11,218 nt of DNA from Christiangramia sp. (lineage in GTDB: Bacteria; Bacteroidota; Bacteroidia; Flavobacteriales; Flavobacteriaceae): contig JAGXII010000158.1 in NCBI GenBank assembly GCA_024635735.1, positions 1-11,218 of the forward strand, read 5' to 3'. The translations under genes were made by a program, and so were the position numbers. Under the pieces are notes generated by a model. The model was given only the letters and a program-made list of their open reading frames with translations, was not told where the DNA came from and ran no database searches. Shown piece after piece: positions 7,414 through 11,218 of this stretch (within the stretch, counting starts at the first letter, position 1; each line of letters starts with the position of its first letter).

Positions 7414-8772
7414 GTGAAGGAACTGGATCACATACAATATTTTTATTTCATCGGAATTGGTGGAATTGGTATGAGCGCCCTTGCCAGATATTTCAAGGCA
7501 AAAGGGAGGTATGTGTTTGGTTACGACAAAACCCCTTCTGAACTTACTAAAAAGCTACTTCAGGAAAATATCCCTGTAGTTTATGAGGATGCTGAAGAAA
7601 CTATTCCACAGGAAATTTTAGATAATCCTGATGACGCTCTAATTGTTTATACGCCTGCTATCCCTAAGGATCACAAACAATTTGAAATTCTTAAGCAAAA
7701 GAATTTTGAACTGATCAAAAGAGCACAGTTGCTAGGGGTGATATCCCGGAATAAATACACGCTTGCTGTGGCAGGAACACATGGGAAAACAACTACCACT
7801 GCTATTCTGGGGCATCTATTAAAGGAAACCGGAGCGAAAGTGACTGCTTTCCTTGGAGGAATTAGTGAGGATATTCAGTCTAATCTCATAATGCAGGGCG
7901 ATGATGTTATTGTAGTGGAAGCCGATGAATTTGACCGTTCATTTTTGAACCTATCACCAAATCTGGCAGCTATTAATTCCATGGATGCAGATCATCTGGA
8001 CATCTATGGAGACAAAAATGAATTAGAAAATTCTTTTCGGGAATTTGCCGGAAGAATTGCTCCGGGAGGAAAGCTTTTTGTGAAAAATGGATTACCTCTC
8101 AAAGGAATTACAATCGGCCTTGAAGAAGAAGCCGATTATTCAGCAAGAAATATAAGAATTGAAGAAGGGAGTTATGTTTTTGATTTGAAAACACCTTCAG
8201 AGATTATAGAAAATATAATACTTAATCTACCCGGTCAGCATAATTTGCTGAACGCTATGACAGCCCTGGCGATGGCGATTGAATATGGTTCCCCAACCAA
8301 CGAACTCGCCAGGGCTTTATATAGTTTTAAAGGAGTAAAACGCAGATTTAGCTATAAGATAAAGACTGATGACCTGGTGCTCATAGATGATTATGCCCAT
8401 CATCCGGCAGAAATTTCAGCAGTTCACCAGGCAGTTCGAGAAATGTATCCCAATAAATTTATCCTTGCGGTTTTTCAGCCCCACCTGTTTAGCCGTACCC
8501 GCGACTTTGCTGAAGATTTTGCCTCCAGCCTTTCAGATTTTGACAAGGTGTTCCTGATGGATATTTACCCCGCTCGGGAACTTCCAATTGAAGGCATAAC
8601 TTCAGCGTGGTTGCTGGATAAAATTTCAAATCCAAAAAAGAAACTTGTAAGCAAAAAGGAACTTGCAAAAGAAATATGTAATGAGGACCCTGCAGTTGTA
8701 GTGATGATGGGAGCAGGAGATATAGGAGAAGAAGTAGAAACGGTAAAAAATGCCCTTTTGAATGAAGCGTAG
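7414..8772 (+). CDS. murC: UDP-N-acetylmuramate--L-alanine ligase (MurC)
   Basis: MurC is the cytoplasmic ATP-dependent ligase that attaches L-alanine to UDP-MurNAc, the first step of stem-peptide assembly. It has 452 residues. Motifs in order are FIGIGGIGMSALA (12-24; UDP-substrate domain), VYTPAIP (78-84), the P-loop GTHGKTTTT (121-129), VEADEFDRSFL (168-178), DADHLDIYGD (191-200), GQHNLLNA (274-281), KRRFSY (309-314), DDYAHHP (325-331), FQPHLFSRT (354-362) and GAGDI (433-437). The DDYAHHP and FQPH motifs distinguish MurC from MurD and MurE, and the overall sequence reads as MurC rather than Mpl. The start is GTG directly after the murG stop. The first in-frame ATG (codon 20) lies within the glycine-rich loop and would destroy the domain, so GTG is the only sensible start. 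The 3' end overlaps ftsQ by 11 nt. Confidence 0.95.
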   Translation: MKELDHIQYFYFIGIGGIGMSALARYFKAKGRYVFGYDKTPSELTKKLLQENIPVVYEDAEETIPQEILDNPDDALIVYTPAIPKDHKQFEILKQKNFELIKRAQLLGVISRNKYTLAVAGTHGKTTTTAILGHLLKETGAKVTAFLGGISEDIQSNLIMQGDDVIVVEADEFDRSFLNLSPNLAAINSMDADHLDIYGDKNELENSFREFAGRIAPGGKLFVKNGLPLKGITIGLEEEADYSARNIRIEEGSYVFDLKTPSEIIENIILNLPGQHNLLNAMTALAMAIEYGSPTNELARALYSFKGVKRRFSYKIKTDDLVLIDDYAHHPAEISAVHQAVREMYPNKFILAVFQPHLFSRTRDFAEDFASSLSDFDKVFLMDIYPARELPIEGITSAWLLDKISNPKKKLVSKKELAKEICNEDPAVVVMMGAGDIGEEVETVKNALLNEA

Positions 8773-9478
8773 TTTGGAATACATAAAGGCCTTTGGATTG
8801 ATAGCGCTGGTGTGCTTCTTATTCGGCTTTGCCGGAAAAAGACATAAAGGGCGAGAAATTAAGGAAATAAAGGTGCTGTTTACCGATAATGAAAACCTCT
8901 ATGTGACTGAAGAAGTGGTTAATAAATTGTTAATACAAAATAAACCAACCGCCTCGGGCATAGATAAAGAAACTTTAGATTTGAATAGGGTGGAATCCCT
9001 TTTAAATGGTCATAATATGATCGAAAATGCTGAAGTATATCTCACCATTGATGGTAAACTGGAAGCAAGAGTAAGTCAAAGAAAACCAATAGGAAGGGTA
9101 ATAGGAAACAAATCATTTTACCTTGACAGAAATGGGAAAGTAATGCCACTTTCACCATTTTATTCGGCAAGAGTTCCGCTTTTAATCGGTTTTAATGAGA
9201 GTAATATTTCAGAGGTATATCCGATTGTAAAGCATATCAAAAATGATGAATTTCTTACCCGGCATATAACGGGAATCCATAGACTGCCTTCAGGCAGATT
9301 TGCAATGGAACTCAGGGAACTTGATTTTGATATTTATTTTGGAGATTCCAGTAATGTTTCTTTAAAATTCAACAATTTCAAAGCTTTTTATAAAAAAGCG
9401 CAAAAAGATAAAAAGTTAGATACCTACAAAAAAGTGAACTTACAATTTGGAAATCAGGTTGTATGCACTAAAAAATAG
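8762..9478 (+). CDS. ftsQ: Cell division protein FtsQ (DivIB), bitopic membrane protein
   Basis: FtsQ links the divisome across the inner membrane. It is known to bind FtsB/FtsL in the periplasm. This 238-residue protein has a short positive N-terminus (MKRSLEYIK), one membrane helix at about 10-24 (FGLIALVCFLFGFAG), and a periplasmic part. Residues 31-107 fit a POTRA-type domain, beginning REIKEIKVLF and including a helical segment and the EVYLTIDGKLEARVSQRKP strand region. RKPIGRVI followed by FYLDRNGKVMPLS (119-131) is the conserved FtsQ turn after the POTRA. The C-terminus VNLQFGNQVVCTKK resembles other Bacteroidota FtsQ proteins. Overall sequence conservation in this family is low, so the call leans on the murC-ftsQ-ftsA-ftsZ position plus topology. 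The ATG is inside the murC 3' end, 11 nt of overlap in another frame. The stop is 3 nt before ftsA. Confidence 0.9.
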   Translation: MKRSLEYIKAFGLIALVCFLFGFAGKRHKGREIKEIKVLFTDNENLYVTEEVVNKLLIQNKPTASGIDKETLDLNRVESLLNGHNMIENAEVYLTIDGKLEARVSQRKPIGRVIGNKSFYLDRNGKVMPLSPFYSARVPLLIGFNESNISEVYPIVKHIKNDEFLTRHITGIHRLPSGRFAMELRELDFDIYFGDSSNVSLKFNNFKAFYKKAQKDKKLDTYKKVNLQFGNQVVCTKK

Positions 9479-9481
9479 TTT

Positions 9482-10828
9482 ATGGAACAAAACGATATTG
9501 CAGTAGGATTAGATATTGGAACAACAAAGATTGTGGCCATGATAGGTCGCAAGAATGAGTATGGCAAGGTGGAGATTATTGGGATTGGAAAATCTAAATC
9601 CCTTGGTGTGCATCGTGGGGTGGTAAATAATATCACCCAGACCATCCAGTCTATCCAGCAGGCAATACAGGAAGCAGAGGCCGACAGCGGCCTGAAGATT
9701 AGTGAAGTTGTGGTTGGGATTGCCGGTCAGCATATAAGAAGCCTTCATCACAGCGATTATATTACCAGGAGAAATCCGGAGGAAGTGATCGATGCTGATG
9801 ATATTCATACCCTTTGCAACCAGGTTCACAAATTGGTAATGCTTCCCGGGGAAGAGATCATTCATGTGCTTCCGCAGGAATTCAAAGTAGACGGTCAGGC
9901 CGAGATTAAAGAACCTATTGGAATGTATGGTGGTAGACTTGAAGCCAATTTCCATGTGGTAGTGGGGCAGGTTTCTTCCATTAGAAATATTGGGAGATGT
10001 GTGAAAAGTGCGGGACTTGAACTTTCAGCAGTAACCCTGGAGCCTCTGGCTTCAGCGAATGCTGTTTTAAGTCAGGAAGAGAAAGAAGCCGGCGTGGCGC
10101 TTATCGATATTGGAGGTGGTACCACCGATCTTGCGATTTTTAAAGATGGTATTATTCGCCATACGGCGGTGATTCCATTTGGAGGGAATGTTATTACAGA
10201 AGATATCAAGGAAGGTTGCTCTATCATTGAGAAGCAGGCTGAATTGTTAAAAATAAAATTTGGTTCGGCATGGCCCGGAGAGAATAAGGATAATGAGATT
10301 GTTTCAATTCCCGGATTACGCGGAAGAGAACCAAAGGAAATTACACTTAAGAACCTTTCAAAAATTATTCATGCCCGTGTGGTAGAAATTATCGAACAGG
10401 TATATCTGGAGATTAAGAACTACGGTCATGATGAGCAGAAGAAAAAACTAATCGCAGGTCTGGTTCTTACCGGAGGTGGAGCGCAGTTAAAGCATTTAAA
10501 ACAACTGGCTGAATATATCACCGGAATGGATACCAGAATAGGCTATCCTAACGAGCACCTTGCTGGAACTAATGATTCTGAAACCACAAGTCCGGTATAT
10601 GCGACTGCTGTAGGTTTAGTAATGAACAGTCTGGAAAAAGGTCAAAGCAAGTTTCAGGAAGAAGCAGTGCTTTCAGATCATAAGTCAGGTGATGATGTAG
10701 GAGATGCAGGAGAAAGTGAGGGAAGATATGAAGGAGATGAGGAGCAAACCTCGAAAAAAGTGGCCCGCAAAAGCATATTTGATAAGTGGGCAGAGAAATT
10801 CAAAGATTTTTTAGACAACGCAGAGTAA
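9482..10828 (+). CDS. ftsA: Cell division protein FtsA (actin-like membrane anchor of FtsZ)
   Basis: FtsA is a cytoplasmic actin-fold ATPase that tethers FtsZ filaments to the inner membrane and helps recruit later divisome proteins. It has 448 residues, longer than the 420 of E. coli. The phosphate-1 loop is GLDIGTTK (9-16). The 1C/SHS2 domain spans about 85-165. The phosphate-2 loop is DIGGGTTDLAIF (209-220), and the adenosine motif is LTGGGAQL (329-336). After ~385 comes a low-complexity linker rich in Glu, Asp, Gly and Ser (to ~425). The protein ends with KSIFDKWAEKFKDFLDN, an amphipathic helix with hydrophobic Phe/Trp/Leu on one side and Lys, Asp and Glu on the other, matching the FtsA membrane-targeting sequence. 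The start ATG follows the ftsQ stop after 3 nt. It is preceded by an AT-rich stretch with no Shine-Dalgarno. Confidence 0.95.
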   Translation: MEQNDIAVGLDIGTTKIVAMIGRKNEYGKVEIIGIGKSKSLGVHRGVVNNITQTIQSIQQAIQEAEADSGLKISEVVVGIAGQHIRSLHHSDYITRRNPEEVIDADDIHTLCNQVHKLVMLPGEEIIHVLPQEFKVDGQAEIKEPIGMYGGRLEANFHVVVGQVSSIRNIGRCVKSAGLELSAVTLEPLASANAVLSQEEKEAGVALIDIGGGTTDLAIFKDGIIRHTAVIPFGGNVITEDIKEGCSIIEKQAELLKIKFGSAWPGENKDNEIVSIPGLRGREPKEITLKNLSKIIHARVVEIIEQVYLEIKNYGHDEQKKKLIAGLVLTGGGAQLKHLKQLAEYITGMDTRIGYPNEHLAGTNDSETTSPVYATAVGLVMNSLEKGQSKFQEEAVLSDHKSGDDVGDAGESEGRYEGDEEQTSKKVARKSIFDKWAEKFKDFLDNAE

Positions 10829-10856
10829 TAAAGATACAACCAGTAAAACAGAGTTT

Positions 10857-11218
10857 ATGAGCAGTAAAGAATTTGGAGACATCTCATTCGATTTACCAAA
10901 AAATCAATCGAACGTCATCAAAGTGATTGGTGTTGGAGGAGGAGGAAGCAATGCTATTAACCATATGTTCCAGTTAGGAATCAAAGGGGTTGATTTTGTT
11001 GTTTGCAATACCGACTCACAGGCGCTTGAAAACAGTTCCGTTCCCAATAAGATTCAGTTGGGGGTTACCTTAACAGAAGGTCTTGGTGCAGGAGCAAATC
11101 CTGAAATTGGCGAAAAAGCAGCGGTGGAAAGTTTTGAAGAAATCAAGCAGATGCTTGATTCCAATACCAAAATGGTCTTTATCACTGCCGGAATGGGTGG
11201 TGGTACAGGGACGGGAGC
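10857..11218 (+). CDS. ftsZ: Cell division protein FtsZ (tubulin-like GTPase), N-terminal part; 3' end outside window
   Basis: FtsZ polymerises into the cytoplasmic Z-ring that places and drives septation. The window holds 120 codons plus two bases, still open at its edge. The protein starts MSSKEFGDISFDLPKNQ, then enters the GTPase domain with IKVIGVGGGGSNAINHM (21-37), NTDSQAL (51-57), LGAGANPEIGEKAA (76-89) and FITAGMGGGTGTG (108-120). The tubulin signature GGGTGTG (114-120) is the last thing seen. The T7 loop and the C-terminal FtsA-binding peptide are missing because of the cut. ATG at 10857 is chosen because it sits a typical distance (about 20 residues) before the conserved IKVIGVGG. 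The 28 nt between ftsA and ftsZ (10829-10856) show no promoter, terminator or Shine-Dalgarno that I can recognise. Confidence 0.97.
   Translation, partial: MSSKEFGDISFDLPKNQSNVIKVIGVGGGGSNAINHMFQLGIKGVDFVVCNTDSQALENSSVPNKIQLGVTLTEGLGAGANPEIGEKAAVESFEEIKQMLDSNTKMVFITAGMGGGTGTG

Noticed and set aside
9284..9297. Short CTGCC/GGCAG hairpin with a TTCA loop inside ftsQ
   Set aside because: Five-bp stem within coding sequence; expected by chance in a window of this size.
9509..9955. 148-codon open frame on the minus strand within ftsA
   Set aside because: Fully antisense to conserved FtsA motifs; no protein-family signal and no separate start context.
10829..10856. Promoter for ftsZ in the ftsA-ftsZ gap
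   Set aside because: The 28 nt contain no TAnnTTTG or TTG-spaced element; too short for a full promoter and leader.
1..11218. CRISPR array, tRNA or rRNA genes, insertion sequences, phage or defence genes
   Set aside because: I saw no direct-repeat array, RNA gene signature, transposase or foreign-looking block; coding is continuous with conserved dcw genes throughout.

Overview
The window is a stretch of the division and cell wall (dcw) cluster of a Bacteroidota bacterium, most likely a marine-type member of the Flavobacteriaceae (a Gramella, Zunongwangia or Salegentibacter relative is a guess). The evidence is the gene order ftsI-murE-mraY-murD-ftsW-murG-murC-ftsQ-ftsA-ftsZ, the lack of murF, murB and ddl within it, a PASTA domain on FtsI, an enlarged MraY, the near absence of Shine-Dalgarno sequences, the AT-rich base use and a composite intergenic palindrome of a kind I recall from Bacteroidota genomes. 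The MurE DNPR motif indicates meso-diaminopimelate peptidoglycan, so a Gram-negative type wall.

Layout: all ten genes lie on the + strand and are packed tightly. The window opens inside ftsI (class B transpeptidase), just before its SxN motif. It then runs through murE (TTG start, overlapping the ftsI stop by 4 nt), mraY (1 nt overlap), murD (10 nt gap), an 82 nt gap holding two hairpins, ftsW, murG (4 nt overlap), murC (GTG start, zero gap), ftsQ (11 nt overlap), ftsA (3 nt gap), and ftsZ (28 nt gap). The sequence ends inside ftsZ, in the GGGTGTG tubulin signature. No stretch over 300 bases lacks a gene.

Function: MurC, MurD and MurE add L-Ala, D-Glu and meso-DAP to the UDP-MurNAc peptide in the cytoplasm. 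MraY moves the finished phospho-MurNAc-pentapeptide onto undecaprenyl phosphate (lipid I), and MurG adds GlcNAc (lipid II). FtsW polymerises the glycan and FtsI cross-links it at the septum. FtsQ links the periplasmic divisome, and FtsA anchors FtsZ filaments to the membrane. Overlapping or abutting genes imply one polycistronic unit, with the murD-ftsW gap as the only clear place for a regulatory or processing break.

I found no previously undescribed system. This is a well-conserved housekeeping locus. The most interesting non-coding item is the composite palindrome between murD and ftsW. The most notable protein features are the MraY periplasmic-loop insertion and the PASTA tail of FtsI.
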